From the NCBI RefSeq assembly GCF_020921035.1, contig NC_063156.1, positions 13,094,501 to 13,158,500 on the forward strand: DNA of 64,000 nt, given 5' to 3'. Origin of the DNA: Rhodamnia argentea (Eukaryota; Streptophyta; Magnoliopsida; Myrtales; Myrtaceae). Below the pieces are notes generated by a model. The model saw only the letters and a list, made by a program, of their open reading frames with translations, was not told the DNA's origin and ran no database searches. Shown one piece after another: positions 12,445-27,400 of this stretch; position 1 is the stretch's first letter, and the number at the start of each line of letters is the position of its first letter. Made by a program: the position numbers and the translations under genes.

Positions 12445-15400
12445 TCATTTCCCATTTTTGGCTGCTTCATTCGCCTGACCATTTTCTTCACTAGAGGATA
12501 GAGTCAGAACAGGTGCCACCTGTGCAAATCCATTCACTTTGGTTGACTCAGGAGGGATTTCCAGTGAAACTGAGATGTTTGTAGCAGGCGCACTCAAAGG
12601 TTCGGAAGCTGCATGTTGTTGAAGCATTTCCAAATTCCTCAAGGCCGGTACATCACCTTTACAGTACCTATGCCACATACTTCTGTATGTTGATTCCAAA
12701 CCGGAGACAAATTTTGGCCCATCACATACAGGAGACTTGGACATCAGTTCCCGGAGACTCATTCTCAACTTTGAGAGAGCATTAACATCGGATGCCAGTT
12801 GCAGAGCCAACTCAACATATTCATCTTCATTTTTGGCGATCAGATGTCCTAGTCCTGTTGCAATGAAGGACAAAGGCTTACATCACAAACCAAACAGATC
12901 GCAAAGGTAACCATCAGGACTGATGAGCCAAAAGAAATATAAGAATGCGTTAAAACACAGGCAGAAAAGTATAGAGAAGACCAAGTCAGAACTATACTGT
13001 AAATCCATGTACACAATATTCTACATAATGGAACAGCAAATGCAGGAAAACAAAGTGATAATGTATAGAACCCACGAGAACAAAGACAGAAATTAATACT
13101 GGACATTGAAAGACACAATAGATTCCTCTAAAAATTTTAGAATGACCAGCAACCATAACTGTTAATTGGGTGTCCATGTATGAAATATGACTTCGAAAGA
13201 AAAATGGACTGCAGTGTCTGGATATTTTAGTCCACCTTAGTTTAAGATTGTGTTGTTTCTATATTATGGCGAGTCGATCATGGAAGGTCATATTTTACTT
13301 GTTTTTATTTGGACTTTGTTAACGAGTGCCCTAGGGCCACTGGTACCAATTAAGGAAATTTTATAGTTTCCAATGCACTTATTGTCCTCATTTTATGCAC
13401 AATCGGTGTCTTGAAAATTGAATTGTACCAAATAAAGTATACTTAACTAGTGCCCTCTCAATAACAAGACCCTTCTCAAATATTCCATTTTCTGTTCCTG
13501 GCATATGAAGGTGCTGGACAAGATGAGCTTTCAGCCCACAGCCCTTGTGAAAGTGCAATTATCTTTTCCAGCCCTGGAGCTCTAAAAAGTTCCTTTTCAC
13601 AATTCATGATATCTTTCAAGGCAGCCAAAACATGAAGTTTGTGCCCATTATCGTCTAGCAGATATTTTTTCAACAAAAGCTAGTTGTAAGGTTGCTTTAT
13701 AGTGAAACCCAAATGACAACCAAAAAATTACAGATCCTTCATCGAAGGGGACAATGAAGTAGTTATGGTACACACATTTATGTAGAACAAATTCCTTATC
13801 TTCACACACAGTAACTAGTGAAGAACATTAGGTAAATAGCCATAAACAAGCACATCGGCACCCTGATCAGTCACGCAGAAGAAAGATGATTGAACAGGCA
13901 CATTTTATCAAAACGAGCAATAGGCATCAAAATGCTCACCAACTTTTGTCAGGAGACTCACACCAACATTGTGAGCATGAACTGAACCGGCCATTGCAAT
14001 GCATGGGACCCCCATGTATAATGATTCACATGTTGTAGTAGTTCCAGCATAAGGAAAAGTATCCAAGCTACAACATAAAGAACAACACAATTATTATCTG
14101 TAACCAAAATATGCAGCAAATCTGATGCATCCAGAAACTTGTTCAGGATTATGATGTAGGCAGCCAACTGACCGAAGATGTAGAAGAGCAAAAAACGATT
14201 TTTCCTTTGTCTATTAGACATTATCTAGCCAACGCATTAAAGTTAAAAACTTTCGGTTTTACAAATCAAAATCTTGACAGTTCTAAGATACACTGAAAAC
14301 AGGATGGATACAATTTAAAAAGGGACGAGAAGAGTCGGTAGAACTTCCATTCTGTTCCTCTTTAATGAGGACATAGACAAGCAAATTACTTAAATTTTAC
14401 TTTATTGATAAGCTTTGCTCTTAGTTTGCTATATGATACAGGACCCAACAATCGAGCAGCACATTTACAACTGTGGATGCAGTAATGGAAAGGTACAACA
14501 AATTTGTAGACATGGAAAAATGATATTTGAGCAGGAGTGAAAGATACAGGTCCCAACAGCATGTAAATAAAGAATGATACATAGCTATAATTGAAAGAGA
14601 GTTGGAAAAGAGAGTAAGGACAGAGCTCCCTAGAACTGCATCTAACTAATTGAGAATATATATGTTACCTGATATCCATGAGAGAATATGCTTGCATATG
14701 ATCATGGTTAAGAAGAATTAGAGGAAGTAAATCAACACGTAAAGGTTCCAATCCCAGCTGCTCCAAAGTTGTGAGGAATCTCTGCCTTACACTATCACAA
14801 CAGAAAGGTTTACACTTTACCACCAGACGAGAGTTTGGAACTGCACAAAGTATTCTTGCCCAAACTTGCAGCACTTTAGGAGTTATCTGATAGAGGAAGA
14901 GAGATAGGGGCAACAATTAACAATGTCAGATACTTAACACTCCCCCGCATGGAGGCAAGGCAGAAACAAGTAATTCAACATATTAGCACAACAGTCGCTG
15001 CAGCATGTTAATCAATACCTTTGCCAAGTTATTGAAGCTACCAAATGTTACAAAGCCATTTGAAAGCGCAGGAGTCGGACAAACAGGCCCAGCCTCAGGG
15101 GAAGGTGTATAACAAAGGAAGCACTCTGGTAACCGGATCAGCTCTTCAACGTGCCTGCAGATAACTGAGTAAACTCCACGCTTTTTTTTTTCTGCCACTA
15201 CATAAATGCCATGAACAACGAAACATTTGCAAGCACATCTCATATCGTTTACGCAGAATAGCATTTTGCCCTTGAGGATGTCCTGGGGGAGAGACTCAAA
15301 TATCAAGCCAACAATTATAAGATCCAGCAACAACAAAGATACAGGTCAAGTGAGTGCGTGTGCGCGCGTAGAGAGAGAGAGACAGAGAGAGAGAGAGGAG

Positions 15401-18400
15401 ATACTTCTGCTTTGTATCAGGAGGATCTGCAAGGGAGTCGGTAATTCTGTAGTCTACAGTAGGCAAACCAGTTGTATTTGGATAGCCAATCCAAGTTACC
15501 TAAAACAGAGGACAATCACATTAACCATGGAAAAGCTACCAGATAGTTTTATCATTGTGACTCAGATGCATATAGCTAAAACATCATGCATCAGACAAAT
15601 ATCATGCCAACAAGAATATCAAAACAAAGACCCTTCACTGGTCATACATGCCTAATTCTCATGCGTAATTATAGACTCAAAATGGCAGATAAATGTCTTA
15701 TTGAAGTCCAGTTATGCTTAAACAAACCATATTATCTCATTATAGGTATTTACAATGAAATTCAACTTTATTTGTGATGTCAATTTTGGTGCAGCACGCT
15801 AACTATTTAGAATAAACTTGTGACAACAAAATTAATTAAAACACACTTACATCAGTTCATAAAGTAAAACTGCTTTTCATTCTATTAATCTGGAGATTGT
15901 AACCAAAATTGAGATCAGAAAATTTGCACAAATTGCATCAACCACGCCTTAAATGTAATGATAAACAATTTCAATAAAGGTTCTAATAATACCAAAGTTT
16001 ATGCTTAAACTTGAAGACATCAAATAAGAAGGGTTACCATTCTCACTATAACATGTAACCATGTAAAATCACCATTTTGCAGTACCAAATTACATTAAAT
16101 GTGGCTCAACGATACATGATAACACTCCATTTTGGAAAACTCATTTGATCATATTATGTTTAAAATTGGCTGATGTTACCATTCAGGAAAAGAAATAGAC
16201 AGTCTAACTAATCAAGCAGTTTTTGCAACAAGTCCGCCAAAGCAAAAAAAGGAAAAAAATTCTATTTGATGAGAAAAACCAAAGAAGCAAACTTCCATAT
16301 CGTTTTAAGTGTCCATGAATCAAGCATGGGTGGAGAGGATAACTGTAGCTGAATAGACGAATGAATAGCATGTGTAACAGAAGAAGCAGAGTAGAAATTA
16401 GTAAAGTGGCGTTCAAGTCAAGAACAACATGCCTGAACTGGAGCAGGTCGGCAAGCCATCATTCCCAGCTTGTTATTGGCAGTATGACCAGTGAGTTCAA
16501 CTAAGATATCAACTTTATCTTCCCTGATCATGCTGGCAACCTTCTTTTCATCAATTCCATATATATCTCTCCATATCCCACCATTTTTCAATACTTTATC
16601 CCTGAACCTGAAAGTTTTTGCATCTGCCTGTGTAGCATACAAAAAATATGTCAAGTGTGGAGGGAACCAAATACCTATCAGTCCTCAAATTATCCATGGA
16701 TAGCAAGTGAAGAATTAACGACAGTAACCATTTGTGATAAGGGCCGTCCATGGCTCAGAGTGGCCATGCATCAGAAAGTGGACGAGTTTCGTAAAATCAT
16801 AAACAAACTGAAAATGGATAAAAGTATTGATTTTGCAAGAAAATATAGAAGTTGGATAAGCATTCAACACTGTATGGCTGAGTAGAAGAGGGATAATGAT
16901 GCTGAAATCAGTGCAAGCTAGTACAGCAGTCCAGAACTCAATAAAGCTACAGACCCCTCTTGGCAGAGTAGTCAGTCTTTTCAACGTGTTGCAGAGAAGC
17001 GGAGAACCAGATACCAAAAGTTCTCTATGCGAAAAAGAGCCTCAAACAGTACACCGAGTCGCTATTGTTTTAGTTAATTATGCAGCGTTTTAGTATCGAG
17101 ATTATTGCAATTACAGCTTTTCTCAAAGAGAGGAGACTATTTTAAGGATAATCCTCCACACGTCTATTGGTATCAAAATTTAATTAGGGACTTCGGAGAA
17201 ACCCTCCCCCTAAAACCTCAACAAAAAAGGATTTTAAATGGGACTGAGCTATCACCACTTTCAGTGAGACATATAGCTGCATGAGATTCTCTTTTGTTTC
17301 AATTTGAGGACAGCCATATATAGGACACAATTCCTGACAGTCAGTAGTCTAGTTCTTTAATTGTGACACTCTGTGGTCTTTACTCTTGGTCCTTAACCAT
17401 TTCATACAGGGTTCCCACCTTGGTAATTTTTTTCCTTTTTGAGAATTCTCCCCTACTTATCAAAGTGTGAAAGGTACCTCTGTCATATACCAAGAGCTAC
17501 AGCAAACCAACAATGGCATAGAAAAAATCACATTAGAAATAAGAGTGAAGAACATAAGTGCAGGAAAATAGGCGAATGCCGCAGTGGTACCACAAAGTGA
17601 TTTAAACTAACAGCGTGATGCTACGGACTTATAAACTTATATCAAAGAGCTTTTCCCTAAACTACTTCTGCCAGAATAAAATTTTCAGCCAGTTGTGATG
17701 ACTCAACAATAAAATCTAGATAGTAAACATATCCACGAAGTCCAAGCAGTTCTCAGTAAATAACGGAGACGAAAGAAATCAAGTTTCCGAAGAAGATTCC
17801 AAAGACGAAAGAAATCAAGTTTCCGAAGAAGATTCTAAAGCTATCAGAACTTTGAGAGAAGTATAGAGCATCCCTTGGCTATCTGCCCATGAACAAAGAA
17901 CAATCAAATCCAACATAGTCTTCTCAAAAAGGGATGCATACAATAAATGGTGAGACTCCCATTTCCTGGTTTAACCAATTCAACTAGACAATTAGTTATA
18001 GAGATGTCATCAAATAAAGTAGTAATATATATGAGGAATGTAGCGACTGACGCATCCTTCCTTCCTAGCTAGAAGGGCAAAGAAGCACTCCCAACTCATC
18101 ATGAAAATGCACTCACATTCCGTATGGTAATGCCTTTACAGGGATGTTTCCTGTTCGTCATGTATTATCATTTAACATGTGCAGATTAAAAATGATGGCT
18201 CACAGGTGGTTTATGCATTGTTGCTCCTTCCAAGTGGTCAGGAGATCAAAGTCCCACCTCATCAATATTAATTTTGAAGGTCAAGATGCAGTCGGACCAA
18301 GTGGATCAGTTCATCAGTTTGATCAGTTGAACTAGGTCCAAACTCATTTTAAATGGTATTTTCCAAAACAAACCAACAATAAAAACCAGACAGGACGAAG

Positions 18401-21400
18401 GACAGGTCCCTGGTTGAGCCAGTTGATCCAGTTCAATTCTGGAAAACAGATGAAAAGCAGATCTTGCCTTTTATTTTCTTACTTTTCATCACATCCAGCA
18501 TAATCCAGACATGATCAGAGAAACTAGAAACGAGAAAATTAACATGAGAATATTACCACACAATTAGAGCAGCAAGATCTATAAATTGATGCACCATGTG
18601 TCTCATGCCTCACAGAGGAAACCCATAGTTTCTGAAGTAGTCATTATGTCAAATGTGAACCGTACCTTCACAACTGCGGAATAAACCACCACATTGTAAT
18701 TTGAATAATCGTGATATGAAAGAGGCGCTTCAACAAAATATGACACTGAATGTGTAAAGTAGTCAGGAGACACATATCCAATCACAAGAGGTCTGTCTGG
18801 ATCTTTCGTGTTCTCCCATGAAGTGTACTGTGGATACAACCTCATAAAGCGTCTACCCCAGTCCCTGCATGTGGACTTTCAGTTTAGAACAGATAACTGT
18901 CATATCCCAAATATGATTGCCACCAAATAACTGTCATAACATGAAAAAAGTAAAGAGTACCAACAGTAAACACCAAAAGGGATCATTTCTTGCATATTTT
19001 AGAGAGCAAAAAATGACAGGATGGAGGTTCAATTTTTCTTTATGATTGAACTTGTGAAACCTTAATCAGGTCACTCAATTGCGATAGAGGCCACTCCATA
19101 AAACATCAGTAAGAGAACTAATGTGTCACATAACAAATGACGATGTGACGCTTTATCCATGTGTCACTCGGCATGCCATGCCAGTGTTCCATCGATCTTT
19201 TTCAACATCTCAAAAGTATAAAGACGTATTTGAAAGAGTAAAAGTTTTGAAGCCGTTCCAAAGGTTGAATGTGTCATTTCCCCTATTTTAGACATGCCAT
19301 CAATACAATGCAACACAATTCTTAACAAAAACTTACCCGATTTTTTCTATACACAAGGTGGCCTTAAAGATCCATAAATTTCTTCTTACTAAAGTAAATT
19401 ATATCAGCATAGGGGAATAAAGGATTTTAGCATTTTACCGAGTGGAACCAACATAATTACCTGCCATGAGTAAATGGGATTAGAAAACCTTTCTTTACTT
19501 TGCTTTGAAATTTTATCACCATGCTCGGCCATGACTAATTCCCAAGGTCAAATCGCTGTGAACTACAATTCCTTTGGATCTCTTAGAAACCCAATTCTAT
19601 CTATTCTAACATAGGAAACCTCCCCCCACAAGACATGCCAGATATTCATCATCTGTGACCCATTGCTTAGTCAACAGCTAAGTGTGCACCCACTCATTCC
19701 AAAAATATGACCTCTATCAGAGTAAAATAGGCATCAATACACTCAAGACAAAAATCAAGATGCTAGCCCATTAAGACGAACTTAGATATCAATCACCAGA
19801 AGACAACCACACTCAGAAGCGATGATCACCAATCAACTATGGACTGAAACTTTTATTTAAGCATGCAAGGTGCGAAACAGGGCAACAGGCAATTATTTAG
19901 ATCGAAACTGCATTAAAACACAGCAGTATATTCTCTGACATGAATTCGTTCTTCAGGTTTGAACTGTGTCTGCAGCTGCTTTTTGTTATTTAACTACTAA
20001 CTGTGCTTAAAGGCAGTGCAGCCAATGCCTTTGACCTTCTCTTTCTTTCTCCTCAAAGAGAGAAGAATCAAGTGCAGTTAAGGAAGATAACAGATGAACA
20101 GAGGAAAAGAAAGCTGAGATATGGTGAACCAAGATGTGTCCACCTCAGTTAAAGAAGATAAAAGAAGATCTTTTCTTCTACATCACAATGATATACTAAA
20201 GTATAACTGTAGAAATGCTTCAAAGGCATGTGCTGTAGTAGACATAGTGAAAGCCTCTTCGGAGATCATACAAGTGTTTGAAGATATATGCTAAGTTAAA
20301 AGAAGTTAAAGGCCAACCTGTGAGCCTCAAAAAGTTTGTCATCATGCCCCTCGTTTATGTAGTTCATAGCAAGAAGCCGATTCTGTCCAAAAGAATGTCC
20401 GTAAGTGAAGAAGAAACAGAACTTATAGCACAAAATCCATTTGGCAGAAAACAAAAATCAGATTAACAGGAAACCAATACATCACTCAGTTTTATTAATG
20501 AAGTCAACAACTTCAAATCAGTTTCTTGTAGTTCATTTTATATTTCTTTATTTCCTTTTGGCTCTGAATACCTTGAGGAAGGGCCTTGAAAGGAGCAGCA
20601 TAACGTTAGACTTAGATGCTATGACCAAAAGTCCACATGATCACTAGATAATTAGGGTACTGAACTGGTATGAAGGCTCCTTTGACAGAAAAAAAAGATA
20701 ATAATAATAACAATAACTTTCACATTAAATTGAAGAACTAAATATGCTTAAGGCAAAGTCAGAGATATGCAAATACAAGTATGTTGTACAATGAAAGCCC
20801 ACAAGGAAGATAGCAACTGTGCATACCCTCAATCCTCAAGTCAAGAGGAACAAACTCAGTATTTTTTTCACATGCCTCTCTACTACCATAAATGGAGCTA
20901 CTTCAGGAGATTCAAGCCTTTAACAAAACAAGGCATATATAATCCCCTCCCCCCCCTTTTCCAAAACAAAGAGTCATAGGAATGAAGGATGATCAAATAA
21001 TCTATTGTAAAAGCAGACTACCATTCGGTATATAAAGAAAAACATTACCTGGCCAGCATTCCGAGAATCAGGATCTATTTTGAGGCATTGCTCATAGGCA
21101 TTAATTGCCATTGTTATACTGCCAGCATCTCGATAAAGAACCCCTATATGCACATGATATCAGATAACTCAATTGTATTAGACAGTGGAGGCACACATAT
21201 AACTGGAATTGAACTTTTACAAGAACATGCATAAATTTTTTGCTGCTAAAAAGACATGATTATTGCAACAGCCCCTGAAGGTCCAGATTCTCTCCAGAGT
21301 GTCTAATTTACTTAAAGCAACCAAGGAAAAAAGCAAGACGCCAAAATGAGCTGTCAATTCCATCTTCATAGAAGTGATAGCGATTTGCGCCGATAAAAAA

Positions 21401-24400
21401 AAAAAAAAACTCTAGTGATTTACAACTTTGCAGCTGCTCCCTCTAGAATTCTCTTGACAACGCATGTAGACTTTCCACGAATATATTAGCCTTTTCACAG
21501 CAACTCAACCATTCAATCAAAGCCTTTCGAGATTAAGCATGCTTTTTCCCTTGTCTCAAATCAAAAGTTAGATAGGACAAGCTTAGCAAAGAAAAAGAAA
21601 AATAAATAGGACAACACCATCAAGTGGATTTTTCCAAAAAGGAAAAGTAACAGCAACAGATGCTATATGATAATTATGGAGCCACATAATATTTTTTACG
21701 ATCTTTAGAACGAACATCAGCCATGACACATCATCAATGTGTCTAACTTGCAATACTATTCAGTAGTCACTGAAAAAGACAGCATTTTTTTACAGTGCTG
21801 ACCTAAGTTATTGTATGCCTCAGCATATGTTGGATTAGCAATAATAGCTTTTTCAATCATGCTAGCAGCTGCATCCATTTTACCCTGCCCGAGAAAAGAA
21901 GAGGAGAAGGGGGAGGAGAAATAAGAAGAAAGTCAGAGGTAGCTCAAGCAAACTTATTGACATATCTCAATTATGAATCATCACAAACCTGAACCGTGTA
22001 TACAACACCCAGATTGTTTAATGACTGAGAAAAATTAGGTTTGATTGATAAAGCTAACTGTCAAATGAGAGTAAACAATGTCAGCAGCATAAATAATGGT
22101 TGACCAAATGGGTAAAATGGGTGAAAAGCTTTGCCTGGTAACATTCCACGGCTTTATCAAGATTGTCACGATCTTTGTAGATTACTCCCAAATTGTTGCA
22201 TGCCTCAGCGCAATGTGGGTTAAAATGGAAAGCAAGTTCATAGAACACAATCGCCTGCAAATGCAAATGAAGCGTTATTATCTCACCGAGGTCCAATGGT
22301 ACTCTCCGAAACAATTACAGATTCAAATTTCTACTCCAATATGTGGTGTATTCACAAAAATAACATCATTACTGTGCTAATATGGACCCTTGCATATGCT
22401 TGAAACTATACTGCTAAGATGAAATGATATTATAAGGCCTCTGTATATTCTCTAAATGTCCAGGAACTTGAGCATGGTAAGGAGCACAGACTTGCAATTA
22501 AATGGGCCAAGGAATTCGCTTGGATTACTTTTTTATTTAAAGCAAAAAAAACACATTTCCTTCAAGAAGGCACCAAGGAGATTCTCTATGCTTATAATGT
22601 CATCTACACGACAATTAACCCACTAAGTCTAGTACGTCATTTACACAAAGATATGGGTGCTAATGCAACAACTTACACTATCTCTTACTTAAAATTGTTG
22701 AAAAATAGCTAATGGTATTTCCCAAATACTGCCATCTTTTAAGTTTCCAAACTCAGTGACTGACATTCTCAAGGTAAACTGACAATGATATTACAAATTT
22801 CTCATTTGAGGTGACAATAAAGAATAAGTTAAACAACTTTTGATACATAAAAGTCATACTAAAATGGCTTTCATGAGGAAGAGTCCCAACATATATGTTA
22901 ATGTGCAGTTGCCAAGAAAACTTCTACTTACAAAAGTCTATCATAAAATTATATTTATTTATTTATTTATATATATATACATACTTTCAACATGCCACGT
23001 TTGCTTTCAATTGAATTTGATTTCTACCCAAAACCAACCATTTTCAGAATTTAAATGATTGCTGCAAAATTAAATAGACATCGAAAACAGTTGCTCAAGA
23101 TGCTAGACTACAAGCTATCCCATCTTTTATTAGGAGAAAGAGGACAGATGGGAACATAAGGTCTAATATCATCTTCGACATATCACTTACCATATCAAAC
23201 TTCAGCATTTCACCATAAGCAACACCAAGATTATACATGGCATCCGCATAGTGCCAATTATAGTACAAAGCCTTTTTGTAATATGCCACACCTTGGTTTA
23301 TGTCTCCTTCCAATTTTACCTGTATGAACAAAACAAAATCTGAAATCATGTTATCAACCCAATAAATCAGACAATCACATGGAGTGCTAGTCCTCAACAA
23401 ACTTTACAATGATGTCATGATTGTGAAACTGGAAAAGCACGCTCAGTTTTCTTTAGATTAGCAGTTGAAAATATTCACTAGCTTATACACTATTAGCATA
23501 TACAAAGGAGATTTATCTTTATTCAGTGTAAATCTTTCCTATCTCCAACAAATTTTTTTTTTAAGCAATCAACGGGCAAAGAAATAACAAAGCATCTAGG
23601 TGAAATCTTAAAAGATCAATTTACTTTTACCAGCTAGGGCAATGCAATTGTCTAGAAACGTATTTATAAGTGTCTACGATGTGTTATAGAAGAGTATTTT
23701 CCACATTGTTAAATTGCTTCCATCTGGTTTGTCAGTTCATATCACACATGTAGCAGCTATTGACTCAAGGAAACTGCAATTGCCTAGAGTAACAGAGGCA
23801 GAACTGAGATGTTTGGACAGTGGGTTAAATAAAACATTCAGCCTACCAACCTATTCAAAGAAAACCTATAATAAATCAATGGTAATAGCAAGTTATTCTG
23901 TCCAGAGAGCATAAGAACTTAAACCCAGCACTATTACTCCAAAACAGAGTTGGCGAGGCGAAATGGCATTCCCATATTTCATTATTTCCAATCTTAGGCC
24001 TTCAAGAGTTCAGGTTTGTGAGAGATTTGGTCAGCATTAGTAATTGGGTAGGACAAGACCTCCCCCTCTCATCCTTTATAAATTCTAACACAAAATGCAA
24101 GCTCAGGTGACTCAATGAATGCCTTGAGTAACCAATTATGTACCAAGAATCAACAGTGATCGGACCCTTTTTAGCCAATCTAATTATTGAAAGAACTCTA
24201 ATAAATTATAAGGCTTACATTGTATTACTGTCCAATGGGAATACAACAGCCCCCACAACTTCAAGTTCAGCAACAAAAATAAAACTTCCATACCAGGAAA
24301 ATGTACAAGTAATCACCTTCGTTCCTAAATCTGTCAAAGCAATTGCCATGTTGTTTTTTGCAATCTCAAAGTTTGGAGACACAGCAAGACATCTGTTACA

Positions 24401-27400
24401 AAGAAACCACACAAGGAAAGCTTCAGCAAAAGAGTTGCTCTGAACTGAAAATGCAACGACAGATCCAACTGCCATCAGTTGCCAAAAGCAAATACCTCTC
24501 ATAGCAGGCAATAGCTGACTCCAAGTCACCACGGTTCTTGTATATGACCCCCATGTTGCAATAAGCTTCTGCATACAAAGGCCTCTCCAGAGCAGCCTTC
24601 TCATAACAATTAAGGGCTGTGTCATATTGCATCATTTCAGAGTAGACAACACCGAGGTTGTAATACGCGGGCTGCATGCAAATACAAGTTTGAGAGCAAG
24701 AGAAAATATGAGTACACTTTGTGGTTAACAATGCAGAATAAGGAAAAGAGTGTGTCGAAGAATGATAGCTTACAGCATAGTGGGGATCAATTTTAAGTGC
24801 TTCATAATACTTCTGAATCCCTTCCTGGGTGTTACCACCAAGCTTTAAGCTGGTCCCAATGTCTGTTAGCACAATAGCTAAGCACTCTGCAGCAGGCTTG
24901 TATGAAGGATCCGCTTTGAGAGCCTTTTGATATGACTACACATCCAATCAGAAATTTCGGTATGAGACACACATTTTGAACAGCATATGATAGAAAGCAA
25001 TAATAGAAAAAGCAATTTTGAAAAATCTGGATAAGAAGGACAAGAAATAGGAAAATAAGAACAAAAGCTTGTAAATAACCAAGCTAGATCATTTTAAGGA
25101 CGGCTAGAAGGTGGCTCCACAAACTTGTCCCTATACCCAATTGTTACCAGTCAACATAAGATTGATACCTTCAAAAGTTAACAAGACAGAGCTCAAGCAG
25201 GTGCATGTGAATTTTAGAAGCCATGCACAAAAAGAATCAGCGAATTGCAAATTCAGCCTACTGCTATCAATCCATCCGAAGTTAGTGTATACGATGTTTC
25301 GATATTCCAGGACTCTGATGTCATATTTACTGTGATCAAGCAAAATCAGTGGCACCACGTATCCATGGCTCATAACTTGCTCATATCAAACCTTTTCTTT
25401 CCTTTTCTTATGCAGGGATATAGGAACACTAACTTGGATATGTGGCAAAGGAAAACATCACTTCACTACTACAGCACCAGGGTAAAAAAAGCTGACACGA
25501 GCAAGACATCTGCAACAAAACCTAAGGAGATCATATAGAAAGGATATCCTCATTTTAGACCTAACCAATTTGATCTAACCAGTTAGATGAATTACTCCTA
25601 AAAGGTTACATCGGAATGATGCTAGTTGATGAGAGTTACTTTGGAAACAAAAACAGAACTTGATTCAAGCCAAGAGTCAAAATCGGAAACCTAACTTAAG
25701 CCCAAACTAACCGAATCCAAGTAATCCCATCAATGAAATTCCAAAACTAACCTGACCCATGTGCCCAAAATGAACTGAAAGGCATGGAACCTGAATCTGA
25801 GATACAAACGACTATGAAACAACCCAAGGATACATTAAATTTCTTTTTACTCCCTTTCCTCGTCGGAATTCCTCTAAATGTGTTTTTCTACTACAAAATA
25901 TTTGATGCATTAAGTTCAATTTTAAGGTTACATCATGTCGACGGAAAATCACCTTTGATCCTTCTCAATCTCGTTTCTTTGGTGCAAAAAGAATTAAATT
26001 TTGAAAATGAAGATGCATGATCTCTCATCTCGTTATACACATGAATTATGGAGACAATCTTTAATTGATTAAATTATCTATTTATTCTTCATGAATCTGT
26101 CTGTACTAATCTTTGATAATAGTCGGTGTACTGTGTTTGGCTGTACTATTTCTTGACAAACCATATATAAGCATTTGCATTCTAAAGATACAAAACTAGA
26201 AGTATCTGGCTGCTTTAAATCAATTATATAATTCAGTTGTACCGTATTTAAGATTTTTCCCTAACATTTCCCATGGAAAAGATGTCACGATCATAATACA
26301 ACTTGAATCAATTTAGAAGGATACGGTTCAGATAGATCAACCCTTTAGCTAAACCTGAGTTGATCCGACAAAACTTGGAAACATCTGGAGCAAAGACAGA
26401 TTGACCGGGAACCAATTGCAACCAGCAAATGACCAACTCTATCTAGCAAAACCCAAAGCCATGAATTACGGCGACAATCTTTAATTGATTAAATTATCTA
26501 TTTATTCTTCATGAATCTATCTGTTCTGATCTTTGATAATAGTCTGTGTACTGTGTTTGGCTGTACTATTTCTTGACAAACCATATATAAGCATTTGCAT
26601 TCTAAAGATACAAAACTAGAAGTATCTGGCCGCTTTAAATCAATTATATAATTCAGTTGTACCGTATTTAAGATTTTTCCCTAACATTTCCCATGGAAAA
26701 GATGTCATGATCATAATACAACTTGAATCAATTTAGAAGGATGCGGTTCAGATAGATCAACCCCTTAGCTAAACCTGAGTTCATCCGACAAAACTTGGAA
26801 ACATCTGGAGCAAAGACAGATTGACCGGGAACCAATTGCAACCAGCAAATGACCAACTCTATCTAGCAAAACCCAAAGCCAAATAATGCATATCTGAAAC
26901 TGTCCTGTATCCAAATAAGCATAGACTGAAATCACTCAAATACGAAAGCAGATCTATACCCAAGTCATTCAATCCTAAACCAACCCAAGTCACTTTGATT
27001 GCCACCCTTGTTTTGCACACTATTGCAGATACTTAAATGAAATCTTTATATATCAGGGTAATTTACTAAAGGAAGCGAGTATTCACACGAATGGGGAAGA
27101 ATGAAACAATTAGAATGCAACTGCTCCTGAGATGAACGAAGAAAGGTGGGAAACAAGGTCAAAATCAAAAACACAGAAAGGAGCAAACTTTGCAGCAAGC
27201 TACCCTAGTCTATAAGTGTGTATGTTTCAGATGCAGGACACAAAAAAAAAAAATAAGAATATCGAGAGATCGGAGATGTCTGAGATGCAGCAAACAACGT
27301 GTATCCCGCCATATTCGAAAATGTTATACATTTACAGCCTCAGTTAACAAGTGAAAACAAGTTAAAAATCCTGGTCCAGTACCACTTTTACTGTTCCATC

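Noticed and set aside
22081..22134. Read-through extension of SPY exon 6 to a later GTCAAC donor
   Set aside because: It would insert about ten residues into a TPR with a weak donor; the GC donor gives exact family-like continuity.
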